From the NCBI RefSeq assembly GCF_021732705.1, contig NZ_JAKFUM010000003.1, positions 450,934-514,933 on the forward strand: a stretch of DNA of 64,000 nucleotides, in the 5' to 3' direction. The notes beneath the pieces are model-generated. The model did no database searches and was not told where the DNA came from. It was given only the letters and a program-made list of their open reading frames with translations. The DNA is from Nevskia sp. GTDB lineage: Bacteria > Pseudomonadota > Gammaproteobacteria > Nevskiales > Nevskiaceae. Below, piece by piece: positions 35,924 through 43,624 of this stretch; the stretch's first letter is position 1, and the number at the start of each line of letters is the position of its first letter. Position numbers and translations under genes: made by a program.

Positions 35924-36391
35924 ATGCCCGTCATCAGATCCGAAAGTTTTCTCGTGGAGGAAACGTCGTCAAGCAGCGTCTCGGCTCCGAACCGTGATCT
36001 GTGGATCAGCGAGCCCGGCGGCCTCACCCAGTTTGGCGCTTTTGTGCAAGAGATACAGCCTGGTGCCCGTTCGTCGATCAAGCATTGGCACAGCGCCGAG
36101 GATGAACTCGTGTATGTGCTTGACGGTGTGCTGACAGTCATCGAGGGGGAGACATGCTTCGTCATCGGTCCAGGCGATGCCGCAACGTTCAAGGCAGGTG
36201 TGCCGGCAGGCCACTGTTTGTGGAATCAGACTGATTCGATCGTGCGGTGTCTGGTTGTCGGCACGCGTGCACCGCTTGATCGCGTGACCTATCCTGATCA
36301 TGAGCGAGTGTGTGTTCGTGATCGAAGCCAGCCCGAAGACATCTGGACCGATTTGGCCGGCAAGCCCGCCGGCAGCCCCTATGCCGAGTGA
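35924..36391 (+). CDS. cupin domain protein
   Basis: 155 residues with one cupin barrel. Motif 1 is ARSSIKHWHSAEDELVYVLDG (the His/Glu positions of a metal site) and motif 2 is FVIGPGDAATFKAGVPAGHC. EGETCFVIGPGDA and LVVGTRAP fit the family that includes sugar and amino-acid binding cupins. A cysteine-His pair sits at the barrel exit. The ribosome site is weak. The gene is isolated, with 278 empty bases upstream, and is GC-poorer than the core. Confidence 0.83.
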   Translation: MPVIRSESFLVEETSSSSVSAPNRDLWISEPGGLTQFGAFVQEIQPGARSSIKHWHSAEDELVYVLDGVLTVIEGETCFVIGPGDAATFKAGVPAGHCLWNQTDSIVRCLVVGTRAPLDRVTYPDHERVCVRDRSQPEDIWTDLAGKPAGSPYAE

Positions 36392-36501
36392 TCCATGACC
36401 CGGCGGCCGCAGTTACCGACTGCTCCCGCAAGCCGGCTGATCAGTCGCCGCGCGATCGCGGCTGGTGCCGGGTTCCTGTTTTAGTCCTCCTCCAAAGTCC
36501 G

Positions 36502-37065
36502 ATGTCCACACCGCAGTTCTTCGTCAACGCATCCGCCTTTCGTTCGTGGCTGGAAGCACACGCTGCATCTCGAACCGAGCTGCTGGTCGGCTTCCACAAG
36601 GTTGGCTCCGGCCAGCCGAGCATGTCATGGCCTGAATCGGTAGACGAAGCCTTGTGCTTCGGATGGATTGACGGTGTCCGCAAGCGCATCGACGATCATT
36701 CCTACTCGATCCGATTCACGCCGAGGAAGGCCGGCTCGATCTGGAGCGCCGTCAATATCGCGAAAGTCGAAAAGCTCGTGGCTGAAGGACGAATGACAGA
36801 TGCCGGCATGAAGGCGTTTGCACGTCGCACCGCGCACAAGTCGAAGGTCTATGCCTATGAACAGGCATCAACCGCTGAGTTGTCGCCCGAGGAGCTGCAG
36901 GAGTTCAAGCGGGATGCCGAAGCGTGGCACTACTTCGAGTCAACGCCGCCCAGCTACAGGCGCGTCATCCTTCACTGGATTGCCTCTGCCAAGAAAACGG
37001 AAACGCGAGCCTCGCGTTTCTCGGCCCTGCTCTTGGCCTGCGCATCTCGCCAACGCCTGAGGTGA
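36502..37065 (+). CDS. YdeI/OmpD-associated family protein
   Basis: 187 residues. FVNASAFRSWLEAHAASRTE, LLVGFHKVGSGQPSMSWPES, VDEALCFGWIDGVRKRIDDH and IRFTPRKAGSIWSAVNIAKV make the full signature of the YdeI/OmpD-associated (DUF1801-related) family. The C-terminal YRRVILHWIASAKKTETRAS is also conserved. Family proteins are small and cytoplasmic, with roles reported in antimicrobial-peptide resistance, but the activity is unknown. The gene ends in an intact C terminus. Confidence 0.9.
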   Translation: MSTPQFFVNASAFRSWLEAHAASRTELLVGFHKVGSGQPSMSWPESVDEALCFGWIDGVRKRIDDHSYSIRFTPRKAGSIWSAVNIAKVEKLVAEGRMTDAGMKAFARRTAHKSKVYAYEQASTAELSPEELQEFKRDAEAWHYFESTPPSYRRVILHWIASAKKTETRASRFSALLLACASRQRLR

Positions 37066-37296
37066 GGATGGAAGCCGCGGCGCAAGTGTTCGGTGGACAT
37101 GTCTGGGCCCGTTCTTCTGTGCGCCCTTGCTGCTGATGGGGTCGGTCCGCGGTCGTGTACCCAACGTCGTCGAACATGTGGAAACAGGCAATCAGTCCAG
37201 CCTGCGCACCGTCATCCCAGGCACATCAAGCCACATCCACGCGTGCCGACATGCGTGCACTGAGGGCAATGCGTCGCGCCGTTCGTCGCCACTCAC
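37066..37296. other. intergenic stretch before the NAD salvage operon
   Basis: With the leader at 37297-37397 this is a 332-base gap. I find no coding signal in it and no repeat; only the last 100 bases hold structure. Confidence 0.4.
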
Positions 37297-37397
37297 TTGA
37301 CGGCTTCTGCTCCGCGGGAGCGTAATTTCGCCGTCAGCGGATAGACCGCGGACACTCGCCAACGGATCGTTGGCAACGCGATAAGGAGCTTATCGCC
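37297..37397 (+). promoter_or_regulatory. promoter and structured leader of the NAD salvage operon
   Basis: A -35 TTGACG (37297-37302) and a -10-like CGTAAT (37321-37326, 18-base spacing) precede three nested hairpins. These are GCGG-ATAGA-CCGC (37337-37349), GCCAACG-GAT-CGTTGGC (37358-37374) and GCGATAAG-GAG-CTTATCGC (37378-37396). The last encloses the AAGGAG ribosome site and ends one base before the ATG, so it could hide the site when folded. This suggests translational control or an operator; which one cannot be told. Confidence 0.55.
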
Positions 37398-38459
37398 ATG
37401 CAGTTTGATCTACTCGTGTTCATCGGGCGATTTCAGCCCTTTCACAACGGCCACCTTGCTGTCGTCCGCCAAGGTCTTGCCGAAGGACAGCATGTCCTGG
37501 TGTTGGCCGGTTCGGCCGACCGCCCCCGCAATATCCGTGATCCGCTGACCGCGGACGAGCGCGCCCAGATGATTCTGGCGTGCCTCACACGTGAGGAGCA
37601 ATCGCGCGTCTCCATCGCGCCGCTGCGTGACGCGACGTACAACGACGCGATCTGGATCCGCAACGTGCAGGCGGCGATCTTCAGCTGTCTTCAGACCATG
37701 TTTCCGGGCCGAAAGCCGGAAGGCCTGCGGATTGGTCTGGTGGGCCACAGCAAGGATCGCAGCTCGTATTACTTGCGGCTGTTCCCGACCTGGGGCGCCG
37801 TCAATGTTGCGAACCACGAGGGCATCAGCGCGACCGATCTCCGGAAGCTGTACTTCACGCACCCGTTCGAGCAGGGAAGAGTACCTGCCGAAGTGGCCTT
37901 GATCTTCGAACAGCGCATGCCGAGCGCAAGTTACGAAAGCTTGCTGGCCTTCGCCCGCACGTCCGCTTACGCCGAACTCAAGGCGGAGCAGGATTTCGTC
38001 AATCGGTATCGCGAGCAGTTTGCCGGCCTCAAGTATCCGCCGACTTTCAACACGGTCGATGCCGTCGTTGTCCAGAGCGGCCACGTGCTGTTGATTCGCC
38101 GTGGCGCGCGCCCCGGTCTTGGCCAGCTTGCACTGCCGGGCGGTTTCATCCACGAAGACGAGACCGCACTCGATGCCTGCCTTCGCGAACTGCGCGAGGA
38201 AACACGGCTCAAGATTCCCGAGCCGGTGCTGCGCGGCTCGTTGACGGATCAGTGCCAGTTCGACGATCCGTTCCGGTCCGTCCGCGGTCGCACGTTCACC
38301 ACGGCATTTCGCTTCGACCTCAGGCCCGACACCACCCTTCCGAAGGTCAAGGGCGGCGACGACGCCAGGGAAGCCTTCTGGGTGCCGCTGGCACAGGTAC
38401 AGCCGGCAGACATGTACGAGGACCACTACTTCATCCTTCAGAAGTTGGTGGGCCTGTAG
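37398..38459 (+). CDS. bifunctional NMN adenylyltransferase / Nudix hydrolase
   Basis: 353 residues. The N-terminal nucleotidyltransferase domain (about 1-185) has LLVFIGRFQPFHNGHLAVVR with the H16-x-x-H19 catalytic motif, and LVGHSKDRSSYYLRLFP. The C-terminal domain (about 205-340) carries the Nudix box from GGFIHEDETALD to ELREETRLKI. This arrangement matches the NadM-Nudix proteins that make NAD from NMN and ATP, with a Nudix partner acting on ADP-ribose-type products. It is the first gene of an operon with the nicotinamide phosphoribosyltransferase, 67 bases apart. Confidence 0.93.
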   Translation: MQFDLLVFIGRFQPFHNGHLAVVRQGLAEGQHVLVLAGSADRPRNIRDPLTADERAQMILACLTREEQSRVSIAPLRDATYNDAIWIRNVQAAIFSCLQTMFPGRKPEGLRIGLVGHSKDRSSYYLRLFPTWGAVNVANHEGISATDLRKLYFTHPFEQGRVPAEVALIFEQRMPSASYESLLAFARTSAYAELKAEQDFVNRYREQFAGLKYPPTFNTVDAVVVQSGHVLLIRRGARPGLGQLALPGGFIHEDETALDACLRELREETRLKIPEPVLRGSLTDQCQFDDPFRSVRGRTFTTAFRFDLRPDTTLPKVKGGDDAREAFWVPLAQVQPADMYEDHYFILQKLVGL

Positions 38460-38481
38460 CACGATAGCTTGTTCAATCCGT

Positions 38482-38526
38482 CGGGATAGACCCGGCGGCC
38501 ATCCATCAACGTAGAGGAGTTCTACG
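38482..38526 (+). promoter_or_regulatory. structured intergenic leader before the second NAD salvage gene
   Basis: The 67-base gap contains CGGG-ATAGA-CCCG (38482-38494), which has the same ATAGA loop as in the first leader but a different, compensating stem. It also contains CGTAGA-GGAGT-TCTACG (38510-38526), directly before the ATG and enclosing the GGAG ribosome site. The pairing of a fixed loop with a changed stem, and the repeat of a closed ribosome site, argue for a shared RNA signal. Confidence 0.5.
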
Positions 38527-39957
38527 ATGACGCTTCACGATCGCAAGAATCTGATTCTCAACACCGACAGTTACAAGCTGAGCCACTTCCTCCAGTATCC
38601 CGAGGGCACGGAGGTCATCAACAGCTACATCGAGCCGCGTGGCGGCGGCCTGAAGGACGTCGTCTTCTTCGGCCTTCAGGCGTTCGTCAAGGCGTATCTG
38701 AGCCAGCCCATCACGCGGGCGGCCATCGACGAGGCCGAGGAACTGGCGATGGCGCATGTCGGCTACTTCAACCGGGCTGGCTGGGAACGGATACTCGAAA
38801 GGCACGAGGGCTTCCTGCCCCTGGAGATCGAGGCGGTTCCCGAAGGTACCGTGCTCGACACCCGCATTCCCGTGGTGCAGATTCGGAACAGCGATCCCAC
38901 GTTGCCGTGGCTGCCGAGCTACCTCGAAACGGCATTGCTGCGTGCCGTCTGGTACCCGACCACCGTTGCCAGCCTGAGCTTTGCCTGCAAGAAGGAATTG
39001 CGGCGATATCTCGACGAGACCAGTGATGATCCGGCCGCCGCGCTGCCGTTCCAGCTGCATGACTTTGGTGCGCGCGGCGCAGCCTCCGAGGAGGCGGCCG
39101 GCCTTGGCGGCGCCGGCCATCTGTTGAACTTCCTCGGCACGGACACGCTTGCGGCGCTGTCGGTCGCGCGAGAGTTCTACGACGAGCCGCTGGCCGGTTT
39201 CAGCATTCCGGCCAGCGAGCACAGCACGATGACCAGCTGGGGCAAGCCGGGCGAAGCCGAGGCCTATCGCAACATGATCGAGCGCTTCGCCGGGCCCGGG
39301 AAGATCGTCGCTTTCGTGGTCGACAGCTATGACCTGTGGAACGCGGTCGATCACATCGTTGGCGTCGAACTCAAGTCGCTGATCGAAAGCACCGGCGGCC
39401 GCGTCGTGATCCGTCCGGACAGCGGCGATCCGATCGCCGTGCTTCCGCGCTTGATCGAGCACCTGATGAAGCGCTTCGGCCATCGCGTGAACGGGAAGGG
39501 CTATCGCGTGCTGCCGGACTTCATCCGCGTCATTCAGGGTGATGGCGTCAATCTGGAGAGCCTGCCCCGGATTCTCGAAGCGCTGAAAATTCGCGGTATC
39601 GCCACCGAAAATGCCGCATTCGGCATGGGCGGTGGCCTGTTGCAGAAGGTTGATCGAGACACGATGAAGTGGGCGATGAAGGCCAGTCAGGCCGTGATCA
39701 ACGGTCAGCCGCGCGACATCTTCAAGGACCCGGTGACGGATCCCGGCAAGCGCAGCAAGGCGGGACGCTGGGCCGTGGTACGCAAGGCCAATGGCTATGA
39801 GGGTGTACGAATCGAGGAACTGGCCGGCCGTGAAAATCTGCTTCGGCCGGTATTCCGGAATGGCAGGCTGCTGGTCGATGATCGGTTCGCCGAGCTGCGG
39901 ACACGTACGGCGGCCGAGTTCGAACGGCTGATCACCGCCCCGCACGCTGGCCACTGA
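38527..39957 (+). CDS. nicotinamide phosphoribosyltransferase
   Basis: 476 residues, similar in length to NAMPT/NadV. The motifs are TDSYKLSHFLQYPEGTEVIN, YIEPRGGGLKDVVFFGLQAF, LHDFGARGAASEEAAGLGGA (active-site segment), IPASEHSTMTSWGK, VVIRPDSGDPIAVLP and FGMGGGLLQKVDRDTMKWAM. It condenses nicotinamide and PRPP to NMN, which the upstream gene adenylates to NAD. Together they form the two-step nicotinamide salvage route, independent of nicotinamidase. Confidence 0.94.
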   Translation: MTLHDRKNLILNTDSYKLSHFLQYPEGTEVINSYIEPRGGGLKDVVFFGLQAFVKAYLSQPITRAAIDEAEELAMAHVGYFNRAGWERILERHEGFLPLEIEAVPEGTVLDTRIPVVQIRNSDPTLPWLPSYLETALLRAVWYPTTVASLSFACKKELRRYLDETSDDPAAALPFQLHDFGARGAASEEAAGLGGAGHLLNFLGTDTLAALSVAREFYDEPLAGFSIPASEHSTMTSWGKPGEAEAYRNMIERFAGPGKIVAFVVDSYDLWNAVDHIVGVELKSLIESTGGRVVIRPDSGDPIAVLPRLIEHLMKRFGHRVNGKGYRVLPDFIRVIQGDGVNLESLPRILEALKIRGIATENAAFGMGGGLLQKVDRDTMKWAMKASQAVINGQPRDIFKDPVTDPGKRSKAGRWAVVRKANGYEGVRIEELAGRENLLRPVFRNGRLLVDDRFAELRTRTAAEFERLITAPHAGH

Positions 39958-40516
39958 CTCTGTTCGAATGCCAGCGCACGCGGGAGGTGGAGCACGTGAT
40001 GGAACCGCGGTTCTGGGAGATCATCGTCAACGATGTCGATGATTCGGTCTAGGCCCGGCGAAACTCGCAGATCAAGCGCGCGCAGGGTTCAAGGAAACCG
40101 AGCGCAAGACCAAGCTTGCTACCGAAGACAAGAAGCAGTTGATCCGTGGAGCCCCGTTCGACGGGAAGCGATACCGGCTCGATGCGCGTCACTCGATCGG
40201 GTGCGTGAATATGGCAGGCCGGATCGAGATCGTCTCGATCGATGGTTCGGCTGGTCTGCCGGCAGCACGAGCGATGGTGCTTCAGCGTGCCGCAACGCGT
40301 GTGGGACTTGGAGTGCAGCCTGCTTCGAGCTATCGTCTGAGTCGCCTCGATCACGACGCCGGGCGCTTGCCGCGAGAATTCAACTTCTTGGTGAATTCTC
40401 GGCGTGCGATGGCCGAGCGCTCAGCTCACTCTCCCATGTTGTGACGCGGCTATGTGTGATGGATGCTGTCATGCAGGCAGGATCGACCTGCACATCCCAA
40501 GCTGTAGGAGCACTCG
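39958..40516. other. 559-base gap with a mini-ORF and decayed coding remnants
   Basis: A ribosome site GGGAGGTGG leads into ATG 39999, which encodes only MEPRFWEIIVNDVDDSV before TAG at 40050-40052. The sequence resembles the beginning of a real protein cut short by frameshift. After it, another frame (AKLADQARAGFKETERKTKL, then up to about 40444) has protein-like composition but no start or motif I know. I read this as a broken gene, not a functional one. Confidence 0.35.
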
Positions 40517-40978
40517 ATGTCATCGAAGAAGCGTATCCAGTTCACGACCATCATCAACGCTCCGGTAGCCGTCGTCTGGCGTCATGTCATCTCGCCCGAT
40601 AGCTACAGGCATTGGGCGGCAGCCTTCTCGGAAGGATCACATTTCGAGGGGTCCTGGGCGCAGGGTTCGGGAATTCGGTTCCTGTCTCCAACCGGAGATG
40701 GCATGGTGGCCGAGATCGCCGAGAACATCGCGCACGAGCGCATTTCCATTCGCCACTTCGGCTTCATCATGAATGGAGTCGAAGACACGACCAGTGATGC
40801 CGTCAAGGCTTGGGCGCCGGCGTTCGAGACCTATACGTTCGTCGCCCTGCGCGAAGGCACCCAGATGGTGGTTGATCAGGACGTTGCGGCTGAATGGGAG
40901 CAGTACATCAGTGAAGCCTGGCCGAAGGCGCTAGCACTGCTCAAGGCGCTGAGCGAGTCCTCTGCGGCCGAGACCTGA
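40517..40978 (+). CDS. SRPBCC/AHSA1-type (START-like) domain protein
   Basis: 153 residues. KRIQFTTIINAPVAVVWRHV starts a classic SRPBCC domain, followed by SYRHWAAAFSEGSHFEGSWA, GSGIRFLSPTGDGMVAEIAE, and a C-terminal helix WEQYISEAWPKALALLKAL. The helix-grip fold makes a hydrophobic ligand pocket; AHSA1-like members include putative stress and Hsp90-activator-like proteins. The ligand is unknown. A GTAGGAG ribosome site precedes the ATG. It is a single gene between non-coding gaps. Confidence 0.82.
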   Translation: MSSKKRIQFTTIINAPVAVVWRHVISPDSYRHWAAAFSEGSHFEGSWAQGSGIRFLSPTGDGMVAEIAENIAHERISIRHFGFIMNGVEDTTSDAVKAWAPAFETYTFVALREGTQMVVDQDVAAEWEQYISEAWPKALALLKALSESSAAET

Positions 40979-41558
40979 TCGACGCGCCGGCCTTCTTCGC
41001 CGGATCAACGCCGACTCGCGCCTGCGCGGGAGGTGGTGGTCTCGACGTCATGGCGCAATGCGAATCGGAATGCGCGGGAGATCGGCACACTGTCCGATCG
41101 CGCGGATGCGCGCTTCGATTGGCCGATGCGTATCGAACCGGGCATCGGTCAGCCGGTCGACCAGCAGAGCAGACAGACCCCGCACGGAGCATCCGCAATT
41201 CGCGGGTGTCATCCACCAGCGACTGATCTGCAACCGCATCGGCCGACGGGCGACTCGGCTGCACGGAGGTGCTGGCCGCGCCTCGCCGACATCCAGTGTC
41301 GCTGAGCGCTGCGTGAGCTGGCTCCCGGTACGGTTCGATACCGGCCTCCAATGCGGCCGAGTCAACGCGTATGCCGACTGCGGCTTCTGGGAGCCGTGAC
41401 GTGCGTCGCCGTAGTCGATCGCGAGTTGTCACGAACTCCCGCGGCGCCCCGCGACTGAGGGTCACGTCGGTCAATGCCTCGCAGACAGGAAGCTGTAAAG
41501 TGCAGCGGTGGTTCGCATCCAAGGAAGCTCGAGCGGCGGCGACCGAACTGCGAGTCCC
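40979..41558. other. 580-base gap without a supported gene
   Basis: Open frames of 60-190 codons exist on both strands but overlap each other, lack ribosome sites and show Arg/Ser/Pro-rich composition typical of non-coding GC-rich DNA. I see no repeat or terminator. Confidence 0.45.
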
Positions 41559-42296
41559 TTAAGCCAGTTCGATGTCACCGAAGGTCAGGTGCTCCCACAT
41601 GCGCTCGTAGACGCGGCCGGCCGTGACCTGGCGCGCCACCGTTTCGTCCGGCGTCAGCAGCGTGTGGTCACCATCCTGACCCAGGCTCATCAATCCTGTC
41701 TCGACTCTTGCGGCTTCTTCGAGAAACCACGACAGCGCAAGCGCTTCGACCAGGTCGATTCCGACGACGACTGCGCCATTGGCACGCATCACCAGCGCAT
41801 TGCCACTGCCGAGCGTTTCGGCCAGCCGCGCAGCCGCGGCATCGTCGCGCAGCAGGCGCGGGTCGTCCCAGAGCACCGGGCCGGAGCCGTCCGGCTTGGC
41901 GAAGTAGGCGCCGAAGCCGTGTCGCGCGCGCGGCGTGCGCTTCAGCAGCGCCAGCAGGCCGGTCTGCGGCGGCATGATCCGGCAGATCGCGCCGACTTCC
42001 GGCCGGCGCGCATAGACCTGCTGATGGATGCGCACTTCGCCGAGCACGCCATCCGGCAGCGGTCCGGAGGTGCGGACGACGCTGCCGGTGTCAGTCGGCA
42101 GCAGGGTGCCCATCGGCTTCGCGGCACAGACCAGGAAGTGCTCGACATCGAGCCGGACGCTGCAATGCCCGTAGGCATGGACGAGGCCGCTGCGGGCCAG
42201 CGCGCGCGCCGCCTGGCGCAGCGCGCGTTCGGTGTTTTCGGTGGCGACAGGGGTATTCGGGAACGCGCTCACGACATTCATTTCCTGACCGATCAA
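41559..42296 (-). CDS. class II aldolase/adducin family protein, possible ring-cleavage-product decarboxylase
   Basis: 245 residues with the class II aldolase fold (RALRQAARALARSGLVHAYG, HCSVRLDVEHFLVCAAKPMG, LGEVRIHQQVYARRPEVGAI, LVMRANGAVVVGIDLVEALA). The usual zinc triad is incomplete: the HTHP motif is CRIMP, and the NHG histidine is replaced in RANGAV. It diverges from the aromatic operon. In the p-cumate (cmt) pathway the decarboxylase of the ring-cleavage product belongs to this family by my recollection, so a decarboxylase role fits the context, but this is inference. Confidence 0.78.
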   Translation of the reverse strand: MIGQEMNVVSAFPNTPVATENTERALRQAARALARSGLVHAYGHCSVRLDVEHFLVCAAKPMGTLLPTDTGSVVRTSGPLPDGVLGEVRIHQQVYARRPEVGAICRIMPPQTGLLALLKRTPRARHGFGAYFAKPDGSGPVLWDDPRLLRDDAAAARLAETLGSGNALVMRANGAVVVGIDLVEALALSWFLEEAARVETGLMSLGQDGDHTLLTPDETVARQVTAGRVYERMWEHLTFGDIELA

Positions 42297-42306
42297 GAGG
42301 TTCGAT

Positions 42307-42319
42307 TTGTAACTTACAA
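42307..42319. promoter_or_regulatory. 13-bp palindrome in the divergent promoter
   Basis: TTGTAA-C-TTACAA is a perfect inverted repeat starting 10 bases upstream of the class II aldolase gene start. This is the expected place for a repressor such as the CymR-like TetR protein encoded in the operon, though it does not match the known CymR operator half-sites. Confidence 0.4.
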
Positions 42320-42415
42320 GCCGTACAGCCGGAATGTTGAAAGCTGTGTCGGGAGATAGTACGGTACCTGCCTGACGGGTGGCGAGTGCGCTGCGAGCCG
42401 ACGCCCAACGTCAAA

Positions 42416-42591
42416 AGCAACCGTTCAACGCAAAGGCGTAAAGAACGGCCAAAACGAGGACGCAAAGGAAAGCCAAGAAAGAAGAATAATGCTTCGAGTA
42501 AAAGCGGCCCTGCAGTTTCGATCCCTTACTTTCTGTAGCTGTTCTTTGCATCCTTTTTGTTCCCTTTGCGCCTTTGCGTTGAACTTTTGCT
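42416..42591. repeat. MITE-like fold-back element between the divergent catabolic genes
   Basis: 23-base ends at 42416-42438 and 42569-42591 are inverted copies with two mismatches (both carry GTTCAACGCAAAGGCG or its complement). Similarity continues inward with further CGCAAAGG-type units, so most of the 176 bases could fold back. It codes for nothing I can support. It lies in the 328-base divergent region and ends just before the acetaldehyde dehydrogenase gene, so the promoters must lie in or around it. Confidence 0.7.
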
Positions 42592-42624
42592 GTCGCCATG
42601 GCAACACCAACGAGACAAGCCGAC

Positions 42625-43572
42625 ATGAGCAACAAGATCCGCTGCGCGATCATCGGCCCCGGGAACATCGGGACCGACCTGCTGTACAAGTTGAAGCGTT
42701 CGGCCGTGCTGGAGCCGGTGTGGATGGTCGGCGTCGATCCGGAATCCGAAGGTCTGGCCCGGGCTCGCGAATACGGCCTGCAGACGACCTCCGACGGCGT
42801 CGCCGGCCTGCTGCCGCACGTGCTGGCCGATGGCGTGCAGATCGCCTTCGATGCCACCAGCGCCTACGTCCACAAGGCCAACTCCGACGCGCTCACCGCG
42901 CTCGGCGTACTGATGATCGATCTGACGCCGGCGGCGATCGGCCCGTTCTGCGTGCCGCCGATCAACCTGAAGCGCCATGCCGGCTCCGGCGAGCGCAACG
43001 TCAACATGGTCACCTGCGGTGGCCAGGCGACGATTCCGATGGTCTACGCCGTCTCCCGCGTGCAGCCGGTCAAGTACGCCGAGATCGTCGCGACGGTCGC
43101 CTCGAAGTCGATCGGCCCCGGCACCCGCAAGAACATCGACGAGTTCACCCGCACCACGGCTGCGGCCGTGAAGAGCGTCGGCGGTGCCGAGCGCGGCAAG
43201 GCGATCATCATCGTCAACCCGGCCGAGCCGCCGCTGATCATGCGCGACACCGTCCACTGCCTGACGGTCGACGCGCCGAAGCAGAAAGAGATCGAGGAAT
43301 CGGTCCGCGACATGCTCGCCGAAGTCCAGAAGTACGTCCCCGGCTACCGGGTGATGAACGGCCCAGTCTTCGACGGCAACCGCGTCACCACCTTCCTGCA
43401 GGTGGAAGGCTTGGGCGACTACCTGCCGAAGTACGCCGGCAACCTCGACATCATGACCGCCGCCGCCGCACGCACCGCCGAGATGTTCGCCGAAGAAATC
43501 CATGCCGCCGAGAGGCGTGAGGCGGAAGGCGTGAGGCGTGACAGCAACGCCGTCGCGAAGGACCAGGCCTGA
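42625..43572 (+). CDS. mhpF: acetaldehyde dehydrogenase (acylating)
   Basis: 315 residues. The N-terminal NAD-binding [20 protein letters not shown] and the segment [20 protein letters not shown], with the catalytic Cys, are those of MhpF/Dmp[21 protein letters not shown] also fits. It turns acetaldehyde to acetyl-CoA, channelled from the partner aldolase MhpE encoded 52 bases downstream. The start MSNKIRC is preferred over ATG 42598, which abuts the fold-back element. The last about 20 residues ([20 protein letters not shown]) are encoded by a GAGGCGTGA-type repeat and are not conserved. Confidence 0.93.
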   Translation: MSNKIRCAIIGPGNIGTDLLYKLKRSAVLEPVWMVGVDPESEGLARAREYGLQTTSDGVAGLLPHVLADGVQIAFDATSAYVHKANSDALTALGVLMIDLTPAAIGPFCVPPINLKRHAGSGERNVNMVTCGGQATIPMVYAVSRVQPVKYAEIVATVASKSIGPGTRKNIDEFTRTTAAAVKSVGGAERGKAIIIVNPAEPPLIMRDTVHCLTVDAPKQKEIEESVRDMLAEVQKYVPGYRVMNGPVFDGNRVTTFLQVEGLGDYLPKYAGNLDIMTAAAARTAEMFAEEIHAAERREAEGVRRDSNAVAKDQA

Positions 43573-43618
43573 CCCTGCGGCTGTTCCGCCTCACTCCTCA
43601 CCCCTCACCCCTCACGAG
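43508..43618. repeat. GAGGCG/GTGAGG repeat tract at the mhpF-mhpE junction
   Basis: Direct units GAGGCGTGAGGCGGAAGGCG and GTGAGGCGTGA run from about 43510 to 43542, and the inverted type CCTCACTCCTCACCCCTCAC runs from about 43588 to 43614. The pair can fold together around the mhpF stop codon. It is the same family of tract as at pyrB-pyrC' and gshB. Confidence 0.55.
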
Positions 43619-43624
43619 TAAGCC

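Noticed and set aside
37398..39957. Phage origin for the NAD salvage pair, since some phages carry similar genes
   Set aside because: No phage structural, replication or lysis genes are nearby, and the Nudix fusion form is common in bacterial chromosomes.
40941..41522. 193-codon minus-strand frame in the gap after the SRPBCC gene
   Set aside because: Overlaps the end of the SRPBCC gene, has no ribosome site, and is Arg/Ser-rich without any fold pattern.
42297..42624. Known CymR operator sequence in the divergent promoter
   Set aside because: The classical half-sites (AAACAGAC/GTCTGTTT) are not present; only an unrelated 13-bp palindrome is.
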